Of a stretch of 64,000 nt of DNA, positions 18,154 to 28,341 are shown one piece after another. The DNA comes from Pseudolysobacter antarcticus. GTDB taxonomy: Bacteria; Pseudomonadota; Gammaproteobacteria; Xanthomonadales; Rhodanobacteraceae. Location: NCBI RefSeq assembly GCF_004168365.1, contig NZ_CP035704.1:2046001-2110000 (forward strand). The letters run 5' to 3'. The notes under the pieces were generated by a model. That model saw only the letters and a list, made by a program, of their open reading frames with translations. It was not told the origin of the DNA and searched no databases. The number at the start of each line of letters is the position of its first letter. The first letter of the stretch is position 1. The translations under genes were made by a program, and so were the position numbers.

Positions 18154-19508
18154 CAGATCTTGCGCAGTATCAATTCACCATCGTGCAGTCGTGCGGTAAT
18201 GCCGTTGCTGTTATTAGCCTGAGCCACTGAGCGAATCACGTTGCCGCGTTCGCGATCGATCAGGATCGCGTAACCACGATCGAGTGTCGCGAGCGGACTG
18301 ACCGCATTCAGTGTGCGCGCGAGTTGCGCCAGATGTCGCGCATGTAATTCGATACGTCGCACCGCGGCGGCGCTGAGTTGCATCGCAAGTGTGCTCACGA
18401 CTTGCTGGTTTTGCGCCACGCGCCGCGCCGGATGTGCCAGCGACAAACGCAAACGCACGGCTTGCAAACGGGTCGCATTGCGATCCCGATTACGCGCATT
18501 GCCTGCACCCAACTGCTGGCGCAAGCGCTGCAGACGTTCATGGCCTTGCTGCAGCCGCGCTTGTGGCGGCAGCGTTTGCAGACGGACGAAGTCGTGATCG
18601 AGGCGTTGCGCAAATGTAGCCAAGCGACGGCGCCAATCACGAGCGAGACGATCACGCTGCGCGCTCAGCGTGCGGGCCAGCACGGCCGCATCCGGCACCA
18701 GTAATTCTGCCGCGGCGGATGGCGTCGCGGCGCGCAAGTCGGCAACGAAATCGGCAATCGTGAAATCGATTTCGTGACCGATCGCGGCGATTACGGGGAT
18801 CACGCTTGCATGAATCGCGCGCGCCACGGCTTCATCGTTGAACGCCCACAAATCTTCCAGCGAACCGCCGCCACGCGTGAGCAGCAGCACATCATGCCGG
18901 CCTGCCGCGGATGCCGCGCGCAGCATCGCGACTATCGCTGGCGGTGCCTCGCGGCCTTGCACCGGCACCGGCAGAATTTCGATCTGCGCGAGTGGGAAAC
19001 GTCGCGCGATCACGCTGAGCACATCGCGAATCGCAGCACCGGTGGGTGAAGTGATTACGCCAATGCGGCGTGGCAATAGCGGCAACGGTTTTTTGTGCTC
19101 AGCGTCGAACAGACCCTCCGCATCTAGGCGTGCCTTGAGCTGCTCGAACTCGCGTTGCAGCGCGCCTTCGCCGGCTTCTTCGAGATGCTCGACCAGCAGC
19201 TGATATTCGCCGCGCCCTTCGTACAGGCTCACACGCGCACGCGCCAGCACACGCATGCCATCGACCGGACGAAAACGCAGGTAGGTGCTCTTCGGCTTGA
19301 ACATCGCGCAGCGCACCTGCGCGCTCGGATCTTTCAAGGTGAAGTACAAATGACCGGATGCCGGGCGCGCAAAATTCGACAGCTCGCCTTCGATCCAGAT
19401 CAGTGCGAAGGTATCTTCGAGCAGATCGCGCACATGCCGATTGAGCAGCATCGGCGTGAGAATTTCGCGCTCGGCGAACGTGGCAGAAACGGGCAGGGAT
19501 TTCGACAT
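18153..19508 (-). CDS. xseA: Exodeoxyribonuclease VII large subunit
   Basis: This 451-aa nuclease subunit degrades single-stranded DNA with XseB. The N-terminal OB-fold domain (IWIEGELSNFARPASGHLYFTLKD) binds DNA. The catalytic middle domain shows RRIGVITSPTGAAIRDVL, LLLTRGGGSLEDLWAFNDE and AIGHEIDFTIADFVADLRAATPSAAAE. The C-terminus is a long coiled-coil region ending in the GYAILID segment. The ATG at 19508 begins MSKSLP; the 66 residues upstream in frame are unlike the family. The xseB gene is not adjacent. The stop codon overlaps the end of the palindromic element. Confidence 0.95.
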   Translation of the reverse strand: MSKSLPVSATFAEREILTPMLLNRHVRDLLEDTFALIWIEGELSNFARPASGHLYFTLKDPSAQVRCAMFKPKSTYLRFRPVDGMRVLARARVSLYEGRGEYQLLVEHLEEAGEGALQREFEQLKARLDAEGLFDAEHKKPLPLLPRRIGVITSPTGAAIRDVLSVIARRFPLAQIEILPVPVQGREAPPAIVAMLRAASAAGRHDVLLLTRGGGSLEDLWAFNDEAVARAIHASVIPVIAAIGHEIDFTIADFVADLRAATPSAAAELLVPDAAVLARTLSAQRDRLARDWRRRLATFAQRLDHDFVRLQTLPPQARLQQGHERLQRLRQQLGAGNARNRDRNATRLQAVRLRLSLAHPARRVAQNQQVVSTLAMQLSAAAVRRIELHARHLAQLARTLNAVSPLATLDRGYAILIDRERGNVIRSVAQANNSNGITARLHDGELILRKI

Positions 19509-19567
19509 GCCGGCACTGTAAAGGATCGCTGCGCAGACATGAAATCTGCGCAGGAAGTATCCCGTGG

Positions 19568-20050
19568 TTATTGGCCCGTCGATTTTTCCGAGGCGATGAA
19601 TTGCGCAAGACCGGCCGCGCCGCGTTTGCGTATCGTGTTCTGCAACATCGGCGACCAGCCGAGCAGCAGGCCGGAAATACCGAGCGCCATGCGACTCCAG
19701 CGCCAAAGGTCGAAGCTGTCGTTGTGCTCGATGATTAGGCCGTCGCGAAACTGGAAGCGCGCGGAAATGATATTCAGCACCTTGCGCCCGCTGCCGGAAA
19801 ACGTGTAACGCGCCTGCCAGTTGGCGCTGCCCGCATCGCCATCGCCACGCACGCTATCGTAGCTCACTTCGAGATCCTTGCCGCGCGTCGTCAGCATGCG
19901 CCACATCGCGCCGACCTCGGCGCCGCGCAGATCGAAAACCGGGTCGCGAAAATGCGCATCGGCATGGTAACAACGCGTCATCGCTGCACCATCGCGGCGC
20001 TGCAGCGCCTGATAAAAACTCTCGATCAGATCGGTATGGCTCGTGCTCAT
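19568..20050 (-). CDS. NTF2-like/SnoaL-like family protein
   Basis: This 160-aa protein has an N-terminal NTF2-like cone fold: DLIESFYQALQRRDGAAMTRCYHADAHFRDP, followed by Trp- and Phe-rich strands (ANWQARYTFSG, FQFRDGLIIEHNDSFDLWRWS). Such domains bind small hydrophobic ligands or act as isomerases; the specific role is unknown. The C-terminal part (about 115-155) is mildly hydrophobic. The start at 20050 follows GGGGAA at good spacing. It is divergent from the acetyl-CoA hydrolase/transferase-like gene and 59 nt upstream of xseA on the same strand. Confidence 0.8.
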   Translation of the reverse strand: MSTSHTDLIESFYQALQRRDGAAMTRCYHADAHFRDPVFDLRGAEVGAMWRMLTTRGKDLEVSYDSVRGDGDAGSANWQARYTFSGSGRKVLNIISARFQFRDGLIIEHNDSFDLWRWSRMALGISGLLLGWSPMLQNTIRKRGAAGLAQFIASEKSTGQ

Positions 20051-20168
20051 CGGATATTCCCCATTGCAGCGGATTGACGCATCGGCAGCACGATATAACA
20101 AGTGGCGCTACATCGCACGCCGATGATCTGCGATCATGGTCGCGATCCGATTTCGCAGAGGGCGCCAC

Positions 20169-22334
20169 GTGCCGGAATATTTTCAACAACTCGAGCCGTG
20201 TGTCGTACGACTGCTCGAACGTATGGGTACCTCTGCGCTGGTGCTGGCCACGCCGCTTGGTCTGGGCAAATCGAATCATCTGCTGAACGCCTTGTATGCG
20301 CGCGCCGCAAACGATCCGCGGCTGAAATTGCATATCTACACGGCGTTGTCGCTGGCGCGCCCGAGACCCGGTTCGGATCTGGAAAAGCGTTTCCTTCAGC
20401 TGTTTCTGGATCGGCATTTTGGCAGTGATTATCCCGATCTCGCATACATCGGCGCGTTGCACACAAACTCCTTGCCGGTGAATGTGCGTGTCAGTGAGTT
20501 CTACCTGCAGTCCGGCGCGATGCTCGGCGTAAGCGCGGTTCAGCGCGATTACACCAGCATCAACTACACCCACGTCGCGCGCGCGATGGCCGAGGCCGAA
20601 GTGAATGTCATCGTGCATCTCGTCGCGCGCCGTAGTGGGCCGAATGGCGTGTCTTACAGCCTCAGCAGCAATCCGGATGTAACGCTGGATCTGCTCGACA
20701 AGATCGCCGCGTCCGGCAAACCACGGCCGCTGATGGTCGCGCAGGTGCATGATGATCTGCCGTTTCTCGGCGGTGACGCGGAAGTCGACGCGGATTTTTT
20801 CGATCTGCTGCTCGATGATCCGGCGTGCCATCACCAATTGTTTGCGTTGCCGCGTGAGCCGGTCGATGAGGTCGAATTTTCGCTTGGTCTGCATGCGAGC
20901 GCGTTGATCCGTGACGGCGGTACTTTGCAGATTGGTATCGGCGCGTTATCCGATGCGCTGATCTACGCGAGCGTACTGCGGCATCAGCAGAACGACGAAT
21001 ATCGCGCCGCATTACGTGTATTGCAAACCTGCGATTCGGTCAAGTTGATTGCGCAATACGGCGGCATGGAATCGTTCGCGCAAGGCTTGTATGGCGCCAG
21101 CGAAATGATCATGGACGGCTTCATGCTGCTGGCCAAGGCCGGCGTACTCAAGCGACGCGTCTATGATGATTTGCCGCTGCAGCGTGCATTGAATGGCGGT
21201 CTGATCGGCGAGATCTTGACCGATGATTCATTGCCGCGATTGCTCGCATGCGGCGCGGTCGCCGCGTTAATCGATCAGACCGAATTGACGCGTCTGCAAC
21301 GCTTCGGCTTGCTGCCGCCGGAATGCCGGATCGACGGTCCGTTGTTGCATTTTGCGAATGGCGAAACGATCGGCATCGATCTGAATATCGAGCGTGATCG
21401 TATCGCGCTCGCGAAACATATGGTCGGACAAAAATTGCGCGGTGGTCATTACCTGCATGGCGCGTTTCATCTCGGCTCCAGCGATTTCTACGAGTGGCTG
21501 CGCAATCTCGAAGGTGAGGATTTTTCCGGTCTTGCGATGTCGCGGGTTTCACACGTCAACGAGTTGTACGGCGGTGCCGAAACCTTGCAGGTCGCGCAGC
21601 GTCGCGATGCACGTTTTTTCAATACCTGCATGATGCATACGCTGCTCGGTGCGGCGGTTTCCGATGCGCTGGAAAACGGCCAGGTAGTCAGCGGTGTCGG
21701 CGGGCAGTACAACTTCGTCGCGATGGCACACGCGCTCGACGACGGGCGCTCGGTGCTGATGTTGCGCAGCACGCGCCGCAGTCACGGCAAAATGCAATCC
21801 AACATCCTGTGGAACTACGGTCACACCACGATTCCGCGGCATCTGCGCGACATCGTGGTCAGCGAATACGGCATCGCCGATCTGCGCGGAAAATCGGATG
21901 AAGATTGCATCAAGGCGATGCTCGCGATCTGCGATTCGCGCTTTCAGGATGCCCTGATCGCAACCGCGCAAAACGCCGGCAAGCTGGCGCGTGATTATCG
22001 TTTGCCCGATAGCGCGCGACAGAATTCGCCGCAGCGTTTGCGTGCCGCGCTGCAACCGTTCAAGGCGCGCGGATTGTTCCCGGCGTTTCCTTCCGGCTGC
22101 GATTTTTCGGTCGATGAATTACGCCTGTTGCCGGCTTTGCAGTTGCTGAAAAAACAGACCGCGAGCGCGGCGCAATTGCCGGGCCTGATCGGGCGCGCGC
22201 TTGTGCATGGACAGCCGACGGCGGAAATGGCGCCGCTACTGCAACGCATGCGACTGGATCGTCCGCACACGTTTGCCGAGCATGTCTATCGGCGCTTGCT
22301 GACGCAGGCGTTGCGAGCTTCATCGTCAATGTGA
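20169..22334 (+). CDS. Acetyl-CoA hydrolase/transferase family protein
   Basis: This 721-aa protein belongs to the family that exchanges or hydrolyses acyl-CoA. Recognisable parts are GGTLQIGIGALSDAL of the N-terminal half, LYGASEMIMDGF carrying the likely catalytic Glu, and the C-terminal domain VSGVGGQYNFVAMAHAL...VVSEYGIADLRGKSDE. It is about 200 residues longer than typical bacterial acetyl-CoA hydrolases, with an extra segment between the halves. I prefer GTG 20169, which follows GAGGG at good spacing, over ATG 20136, which has no ribosome-binding site. The acyl substrate is unknown. Confidence 0.85.
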   Translation: MPEYFQQLEPCVVRLLERMGTSALVLATPLGLGKSNHLLNALYARAANDPRLKLHIYTALSLARPRPGSDLEKRFLQLFLDRHFGSDYPDLAYIGALHTNSLPVNVRVSEFYLQSGAMLGVSAVQRDYTSINYTHVARAMAEAEVNVIVHLVARRSGPNGVSYSLSSNPDVTLDLLDKIAASGKPRPLMVAQVHDDLPFLGGDAEVDADFFDLLLDDPACHHQLFALPREPVDEVEFSLGLHASALIRDGGTLQIGIGALSDALIYASVLRHQQNDEYRAALRVLQTCDSVKLIAQYGGMESFAQGLYGASEMIMDGFMLLAKAGVLKRRVYDDLPLQRALNGGLIGEILTDDSLPRLLACGAVAALIDQTELTRLQRFGLLPPECRIDGPLLHFANGETIGIDLNIERDRIALAKHMVGQKLRGGHYLHGAFHLGSSDFYEWLRNLEGEDFSGLAMSRVSHVNELYGGAETLQVAQRRDARFFNTCMMHTLLGAAVSDALENGQVVSGVGGQYNFVAMAHALDDGRSVLMLRSTRRSHGKMQSNILWNYGHTTIPRHLRDIVVSEYGIADLRGKSDEDCIKAMLAICDSRFQDALIATAQNAGKLARDYRLPDSARQNSPQRLRAALQPFKARGLFPAFPSGCDFSVDELRLLPALQLLKKQTASAAQLPGLIGRALVHGQPTAEMAPLLQRMRLDRPHTFAEHVYRRLLTQALRASSSM

Positions 22335-22369
22335 TTCAACGCGGCGGCGACAAAAGTCGCCCGTTGATT

Positions 22370-24106
22370 TCACGGCGATGCCGATTCAGCGCAGACCGCG
22401 ACGATCGTGAATCCGGCATCGCCGGGACGCACATTCGCCGCACCACGCCAATGATTTGTCGTCAACGGTCGCAATAATCCAACCACGCGTTCCTGATCGA
22501 CCACCAGCAATCGATTCGCACGACAGCCGGGCGGCGTGAGTGTCGCTTCGATGCGCACGCCGTCGCGATTGATACCGTTGTGCGGCTCGCTGAATTCCAG
22601 TGCCATCACCGCGACTAGTCGCGCATTGTTCGGCTCAGGTTGGCCGATCAACGACGCCTCCCGCCACGCAAACGGGCCGAGGTGTAGCGGGCGCATCAGT
22701 TCTGCTGCCTGTTGCGTGACTTGGGTATCGGTTTCGCCGGAGCGGTCACGATCCGGCCAGATGCCGACGACGGCGGCCAGCGCGGTATCGTCGGCAACTT
22801 CGCGCGCGTGGATCATCGTGATCGTCATGCCGACTTCGGCGGCGAGCGCGAACAGCGAAATCATTCCGACCGACACCAGCGCGATTTTTCCTGCGCCGCG
22901 ACGGCTTAGCAGGATGATCAACAAGCCTGCCCACGCCAGCGTCGACCACGGCAGATAACGCGGTGCATAAACCTGCTCGGGAAATTCGATGAAATAACCA
23001 AAACGCGTCAGTGCGATCAATCCGGCCACTGCCAGACCGAACCACGCCAGTGCGAATCCAACTTGGCCGACGGCGTGAAAGCTCGCCGGATAACGCCGCG
23101 CGCGCCAAGTAGTCCAGATCAATACAAATACAAAAACCGCGCCGAAAATTGCCTGGGGAAACACGCTGCGGCGCACGTCACCAAAAATGCTGGTCCATAC
23201 GTGAGCGATGCCGCCGATGGACGCGAGCGAATGCGGCAGCGCTGCTGCGGCGATCGGATCGACCAATGGCCAGAACAGATAGATCAACGGACTCGCCAGC
23301 GTGCGCAACGCGAGCATACTTTGATCAAGCGGATGCAGGCTCAGCGGCACGCCGCTGCTGCCTTTCAGCAACGCGTAGATGAGCAGTGTAAACAACAGGC
23401 TGGTGCCAACGACAACCCACGATGACAGCCGCGCGCGCTGCACAAACAACAACGCAAAAACGGCGAAAAATGCCGCGCTGCCGCTGCCGAAATTCAATGC
23501 GGCAAGCACACACAAAACGCTCGCGCCGAGCACGCGGCGCAGTGTCGGCGGTTGATCCCGCTCGACCTGCACCAAGGCGATGGCGCCGGCCAGACACAAC
23601 AAAACGCTGTAGACATGCAGGCTCTCGTTATCGTGCAGTAAAGCTCGCGCATTGCCGAGCCAGAAAATTCCGAGGGCCAGCACAAAGGCGATCGCGGCAC
23701 GCGTAACCGGCGCGACAGCGCAGCGACGTTTTAGCGGCAGCAGCAGAACCGTGAGACAGCCAAGTGCCAAGAGCAATCCGATCACAATCTGCAGCAATTC
23801 ATCACCCCCGAGCCAGCGCAAACTGACGAGCCGCAGCAGATTCGCAAACAGTTCGGGATGACCGTTTTCGGCGGCGATCACGCTCGCCGGAAACGGCTGC
23901 GAAAGCAGGCGCGCGTAGTGCTGCCACGCATCGGCATAGGGCACGCGTGGTGATAGCACGAGCATTGCGATCACGCCAAGAATCACATAGCCGATTGCCG
24001 CGAACAAAAAATAGCGCGGCGCCCATCGTCCGACAAAATTTCGCCTGATAAAACCGGGTTCGATCAAACCAGTGTCGGATTGCTCGGGATTGCGTATCGA
24101 AGTCAT
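22370..24106 (-). CDS. Polytopic membrane protein of unknown function
   Basis: This 578-aa protein has roughly ten to eleven hydrophobic segments over residues 25-440, a periplasmic-looking loop after the first one (VPYADAWQHYARLLSQPFPASVIAAENGHPE), and a soluble C-terminal domain of about 120 residues. The topology and the YADAW...ENGHPE loop recall GT-C/ArnT-like glycosyltransferase membrane proteins, but no definite catalytic motif was identified. The start at 24106 gives a short cytoplasmic N-terminus. It converges with the preceding gene; CAACG-GGCGAC-aaaa-GTCGCC-CGTTG between them (about 22339-22366) could be a weak terminator. Confidence 0.7.
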   Translation of the reverse strand: MTSIRNPEQSDTGLIEPGFIRRNFVGRWAPRYFLFAAIGYVILGVIAMLVLSPRVPYADAWQHYARLLSQPFPASVIAAENGHPELFANLLRLVSLRWLGGDELLQIVIGLLLALGCLTVLLLPLKRRCAVAPVTRAAIAFVLALGIFWLGNARALLHDNESLHVYSVLLCLAGAIALVQVERDQPPTLRRVLGASVLCVLAALNFGSGSAAFFAVFALLFVQRARLSSWVVVGTSLLFTLLIYALLKGSSGVPLSLHPLDQSMLALRTLASPLIYLFWPLVDPIAAAALPHSLASIGGIAHVWTSIFGDVRRSVFPQAIFGAVFVFVLIWTTWRARRYPASFHAVGQVGFALAWFGLAVAGLIALTRFGYFIEFPEQVYAPRYLPWSTLAWAGLLIILLSRRGAGKIALVSVGMISLFALAAEVGMTITMIHAREVADDTALAAVVGIWPDRDRSGETDTQVTQQAAELMRPLHLGPFAWREASLIGQPEPNNARLVAVMALEFSEPHNGINRDGVRIEATLTPPGCRANRLLVVDQERVVGLLRPLTTNHWRGAANVRPGDAGFTIVAVCAESASP

Positions 24107-24317
24107 GCGTGTAGTTACCAGGCCGCAGCCGGAGACGGCGCGGCGGCAATGATACCCGCGCTGCCAGTCTCGGACGCAGCAAAAAGCTGAACTCGATTGC
24201 GCTACCATGGCTGCGGATTGGCGCCGTGGGAAATTTTCCGGCGCAAACATGGAAAGCGCTGCAAGTGTTGCTAAGCTAGTCAGATCACCGCATTCGGGCA
24301 ATCGGAGACTTTCCACG

Positions 24318-26045
24318 ATGAGCGACATATTCCTGCGACTGGTGGCGTTTGTCCCCGAGCGCACCCGAGTTCACGTGGCCAAGTTCGCGGGTGATCCGAA
24401 GTCGGTACGTAGCTGGATCGCGCATCTGCCGCTGACCAACGCGGATTTGTGCGCGCGCCAATTGCTCGATGCGCTGCGCGACATGAACAAACAACGGCTT
24501 GAGCCGGCAGCTCGGCTGGAATCGCTTGAGCTGCTGCGCGCGCCGCTGACGCAATTGCAAAGCGTGCTCGATGTGCGTGCGCGTGGCGACAGTTTTCCGC
24601 TGCCGTCGGTGAAGCGTCAATCGATGGATGTGGCGCAGGATCTGCAGCACGAAATGTCGGTGGCCTACGTCGTGTCGTTATACGATTTTTGCGCGCCGTC
24701 GGGCGATGTGCCGTTCATGAAAGGCAAGTCGGTGGCGCTGGCCGGCGCGCGCGCGCTGCAACATATCGGCATGCAACTGGCGCGTGCGTATCTGCTGTAT
24801 CTGGCGCCGGCGCCGGGCGTCTGGCGCATGCTGCACCGTGTGTTTCTGTTCCTCGACGAAAGTGGCCAGACCGAACGCATGCTTGATGATCCGTTGCCTG
24901 GCGGCGGTCAGCTGAATGCGCGACACGCGTATCTGCAATGCCTGCTACTCGCGCTGAATAATCCGTATCGACTCACGCAGAAAGAAAATATTGTCGCGTT
25001 TCAACTTGCGCGCGCGTGGGCGCCGCATTGTTCGCTGCAGCGCGATGCGACTGTTCCGGGCGGACTCGGTGTCGACATGAACGGCGACAACGGGCCGGGT
25101 TATCTGGAGCAGGAACGCAGCAAACCGGAAGCGCATGAATGGTCGTTTCATTACGACGAGCTCGAAAAACGTCTGCACGCCGAGATCGGCAAATTGCCGT
25201 CGAACGTGCGCACGCTTTCTTATCACATCAAGGGCGCACCGGATTTCAACGTCGATGTCACGCTGGTGCGCTCGATGATGCACGCGTGGCATGATGCGCG
25301 CATGCGCGTGCATCAGCGTCTGGCTGGGGGTTACAAACTCGACAGCATTCTCGGCCTGCACGCCGCGCATTTCGTGCTGGCTGGCCATCGCGGTTTCGAA
25401 AGTTTCCTGCAGACCATGGCCGAAACCTCGATTTCGCTGACCGACCGCGAAGATGCGGCGCCGTGGGTCAACAACGCGACCGATAATCCGGCGGTGCGAC
25501 GCCTGCACGCCACCGTGCTCGATCAGAGTCTCGGCGGTTATCGCGTGATCTGGCCGGCCGCGGAAAATTTGCGCGCGCGCATCGGCGAGCTCGTCATATT
25601 CGCGCCTGCCGCGTTGGCTGACGAGGCGCAGGACTGGATGGTCGGCGTGATGCGCTGGTTGCGTATTCATGCCGATTTGTCGGTGGAAGCGGGCATCGAA
25701 TTGCTGGCGCGTCGCGCCAAACCCGCGAGCCTGCGCAGCTACGATGACGAACGCCACCTGCGACCGCCAATGCGCGCGCTGCTGCTTGATTCGCTCGGCG
25801 AAGACAGTCTGCCCGCGACCGTGCTCACACCGCCGTTGCTGGAGCGTCATCTGGAGCGCGTCGAGTTGACCGTGCCGCTGGATATCTACGATGAAAAACC
25901 CGAAGCCAAGGTCGAGGTGATCACCGATCTCGACGTGATCAACGATACCGGCACGTATTTGCGTTTCGCCTGGAATCCGCCGATCGCGCCGGACCCAGCC
26001 GAACTTAGCGCCGCCGGGCTTGATGAATTAAACTCCGTTGCTTGA
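24318..26045 (+). CDS. Unrecognised conserved-looking protein, 575 aa
   Basis: I do not recognise a catalytic family. The 575-aa protein has no signal peptide. The first 220 residues are alpha-helical in character (repeated Leu/Ala/Arg heptads), and the middle (about 230-400) includes [24 protein letters not shown]. The C-terminal 150 residues look beta-rich ([22 protein letters not shown]), which is compatible with a PilZ-like ligand-binding domain, though this is only an impression. ATG 24318 follows GGAG. It ends just before ispG; the ispG start is 27 nt past its stop, so the two are probably co-transcribed. Confidence 0.6.
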   Translation: MSDIFLRLVAFVPERTRVHVAKFAGDPKSVRSWIAHLPLTNADLCARQLLDALRDMNKQRLEPAARLESLELLRAPLTQLQSVLDVRARGDSFPLPSVKRQSMDVAQDLQHEMSVAYVVSLYDFCAPSGDVPFMKGKSVALAGARALQHIGMQLARAYLLYLAPAPGVWRMLHRVFLFLDESGQTERMLDDPLPGGGQLNARHAYLQCLLLALNNPYRLTQKENIVAFQLARAWAPHCSLQRDATVPGGLGVDMNGDNGPGYLEQERSKPEAHEWSFHYDELEKRLHAEIGKLPSNVRTLSYHIKGAPDFNVDVTLVRSMMHAWHDARMRVHQRLAGGYKLDSILGLHAAHFVLAGHRGFESFLQTMAETSISLTDREDAAPWVNNATDNPAVRRLHATVLDQSLGGYRVIWPAAENLRARIGELVIFAPAALADEAQDWMVGVMRWLRIHADLSVEAGIELLARRAKPASLRSYDDERHLRPPMRALLLDSLGEDSLPATVLTPPLLERHLERVELTVPLDIYDEKPEAKVEVITDLDVINDTGTYLRFAWNPPIAPDPAELSAAGLDELNSVA

Positions 26046-26071
26046 GCCGTAACTGCCAGCGACTGAACCGT

Positions 26072-27322
26072 ATGAGTGAAAATCTTCTCGCCGCGCGACC
26101 GATGTCGCGGCGCTCCAGTGTGGCGGTGCGAATCGGCGCGATTCGTGTCGGCGACGCTGCCCCGGTCGTGGTGCAATCCATGACCAATACCGATACCGCC
26201 GATGTGATCGGTACCACCAAACAGGTGGCCGAACTTGCGCGAGTCGGTTCCGAACTCGTGCGCCTGACCGTCAATACCGCCGAAGCCGCCGCCGCCGTGC
26301 CGAAGATTCGCGAACGCCTCGACATGATGGGCGTGAGCGTGCCGCTGATCGGCGATTTTCATTACAACGGTCATCAGTTGCTGAGCGCCGAACCAGCCTG
26401 CGCCGAAGCGCTCGCGAAATATCGCATCAATCCCGGCAATGTCGGTTTTGGGCGCAAGCGCGATACACAGTTCTCGACGATCATCGAGTTCGCCCTCAAA
26501 TACAAAAAGCCGGTGCGTATCGGCGCGAACTGGGGCAGCCTCGATCAGGATTTGCTCGCGCGCATGATGGACGAAAATCATCTGCGCACCGAGCCGTGGG
26601 ACGCGGGCCGCGTGATGCGCGAGGCGCTGATCCGCTCGGCGCTGGATTCAGCTGCGCGTGCCGAAGAACTCGGCATGCAGCGCGATCAGATCATTCTGTC
26701 GTGCAAGGTTTCCGGCGTGCAGGAACTCATCGCCGTGTATCGCGATCTGGCCGCGCGTTGCGATTACGCCTTGCATCTTGGCCTGACCGAAGCCGGCATG
26801 GGCTCGAAAGGCATTGTCGCGTCGAGCGCCGCGTTGGCCGTGCTGCTGCAGGAAGGCATCGGCGACACCATCCGTATTTCACTCACGCCGGAGCCGAACG
26901 AATCGCGCACGCGCGAAGTGATCGTCGCGCAGGAGTTGCTGCAGACGATTGGCCTGCGCGCGTTCACGCCACTGGTCACGGCATGCCCAGGTTGCGGCCG
27001 CACTACCAGCGTGTTTTTCCAGGAACTCGCCCAGAGCATTCAGAGCCATGTGCGTGAAAAGATGCCGGAATGGCGCCTGCAATACGACGGTGTGGAAAAT
27101 CTCACCTTGGCGGTGATGGGCTGCATTGTCAACGGCCCGGGCGAAAGCAAACACGCCAACATCGGCATTTCATTGCCGGGGACAGGCGAGGCGCCAGCCG
27201 CGCCGGTATTCATCGATGGCGTGAAGGCGATGACGTTGCGCGGCGAACACATCGCGCAAGAATTTGTCGGCGTGGTCGAGGATTATATCGCGCGCAAGTT
27301 TGCGCGAGCGAGCGCGAGCTGA
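26072..27322 (+). CDS. ispG: (E)-4-hydroxy-3-methylbut-2-enyl-diphosphate synthase
   Basis: This 416-aa enzyme catalyses the penultimate step of the MEP isoprenoid pathway, reducing MEcPP to HMBPP with a 4Fe-4S cluster. Evidence: the TIM-barrel start [15 protein letters not shown], then [26 protein letters not shown], and [21 protein letters not shown]. The cluster ligands are two Cys in [10 protein letters not shown], one in [10 protein letters not shown], and the Glu of the latter. The start at ATG 26072 fits the family; an upstream in-frame TTG at 26042 is less likely. It lies three bases from a convergent DMT transporter gene. Confidence 0.97.
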   Translation: MSENLLAARPMSRRSSVAVRIGAIRVGDAAPVVVQSMTNTDTADVIGTTKQVAELARVGSELVRLTVNTAEAAAAVPKIRERLDMMGVSVPLIGDFHYNGHQLLSAEPACAEALAKYRINPGNVGFGRKRDTQFSTIIEFALKYKKPVRIGANWGSLDQDLLARMMDENHLRTEPWDAGRVMREALIRSALDSAARAEELGMQRDQIILSCKVSGVQELIAVYRDLAARCDYALHLGLTEAGMGSKGIVASSAALAVLLQEGIGDTIRISLTPEPNESRTREVIVAQELLQTIGLRAFTPLVTACPGCGRTTSVFFQELAQSIQSHVREKMPEWRLQYDGVENLTLAVMGCIVNGPGESKHANIGISLPGTGEAPAAPVFIDGVKAMTLRGEHIAQEFVGVVEDYIARKFARASAS

Positions 27323-27325
27323 GGA

Positions 27326-28267
27326 TCAGCGCGGCGCGCTTTCGGCGATCGCGGCTTGCGGATCAATCGTGACCTTGCGTGCCAGTTGTACCTCGCGGCG
27401 GGCGATATATAAATTCGCGCCGATGATCGCCGCGGCGCCGCACGCTGTGGTCAGATCGAGTTTTTCACCAAACAAACCGCCCGCCAAAACTACCACCACC
27501 GGCAGCTGCAGAAAATTTATCGGCACCAGCGCGGACACTTCGCCGAGCTGATAGGCGCGGGTCATGCACACCTGCGCGGCCGTGCCGAGAAAACCGATCA
27601 CTGCCAGCCACAGCCAACCCATCGCGTTCGGCCAGCTCCAGTCGAGCAGCGCTGGCAATAACGACAGCGGCGTCATGATCAGGGTCATGTAGATCACCAC
27701 CGCATCCGGCGGTTCGGTGCGCGACAAAAACTTGATGCTGATGTATGAACCGGCTGCGAGCGCGGCCGATAGCAATGCGATCAGCATCGCCGGAGAAAAG
27801 TCGCTGCTGTGCGGACGCAGGATCACCAGCACGCCGATAAAACCGATGATCACCGCGCTCCAGCGTCGCAGCCGCACGACTTCGCCGAGCATCAGCACAG
27901 CGCCAATCGTGACGAACAATGGCGTCGAATACGAAATCGAAATCGCCTGCGCGAGCGGCAGGTGCGACAGTGCCCAGAAGCTGCACAACATCGAGACTGT
28001 ACCGAACAGGCTGCGCAGCAGATACAGGCTGAAACGTTGCGTATGCAGCAAGCGCAGTCCGGGTTTGATCAGCAACGGCAACGCAAAGATCAGGCCGAAA
28101 AAGCTGCGAAAAAATCCGATCTCGAACGCATGCATATGCTCCGAAGCGAGACGGATCACCACCGCCATCACGCCGAACATCACCGCGCTCGCAGTCATCA
28201 GCAAGGTCGCGCGCAGGGCGGGGCGCATGCGCGGCGTTTCAGTAGATGGGTTGGCGAAGGCGCTCAC
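27326..28267 (-). CDS. DMT-superfamily (EamA) inner-membrane transporter
   Basis: This 313-aa protein shows about ten hydrophobic segments in two homologous EamA halves (ALRATLLMTASAVMFGVMAVVIRLA, then AGSYISIKFLSR). It is probably a drug/metabolite exporter of the RhaT/EamA type. Conserved features are ISYSTPLFVTIGAVLMLGE at the end of half one and INFLQLPVVVVLAGGLFGE near the end of half two. The substrate is unknown. It converges with ispG and is downstream of a small membrane-anchored protein on the same strand. Confidence 0.87.
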   Translation of the reverse strand: MSAFANPSTETPRMRPALRATLLMTASAVMFGVMAVVIRLASEHMHAFEIGFFRSFFGLIFALPLLIKPGLRLLHTQRFSLYLLRSLFGTVSMLCSFWALSHLPLAQAISISYSTPLFVTIGAVLMLGEVVRLRRWSAVIIGFIGVLVILRPHSSDFSPAMLIALLSAALAAGSYISIKFLSRTEPPDAVVIYMTLIMTPLSLLPALLDWSWPNAMGWLWLAVIGFLGTAAQVCMTRAYQLGEVSALVPINFLQLPVVVVLAGGLFGEKLDLTTACGAAAIIGANLYIARREVQLARKVTIDPQAAIAESAPR

Positions 28268-28341
28268 GATCGCGAGGTGGTATGAACGAAGGCGCGCATC
28301 TTAACCCGCGCGCGGATATCCAGCTATTCATCTCGGCGCCA

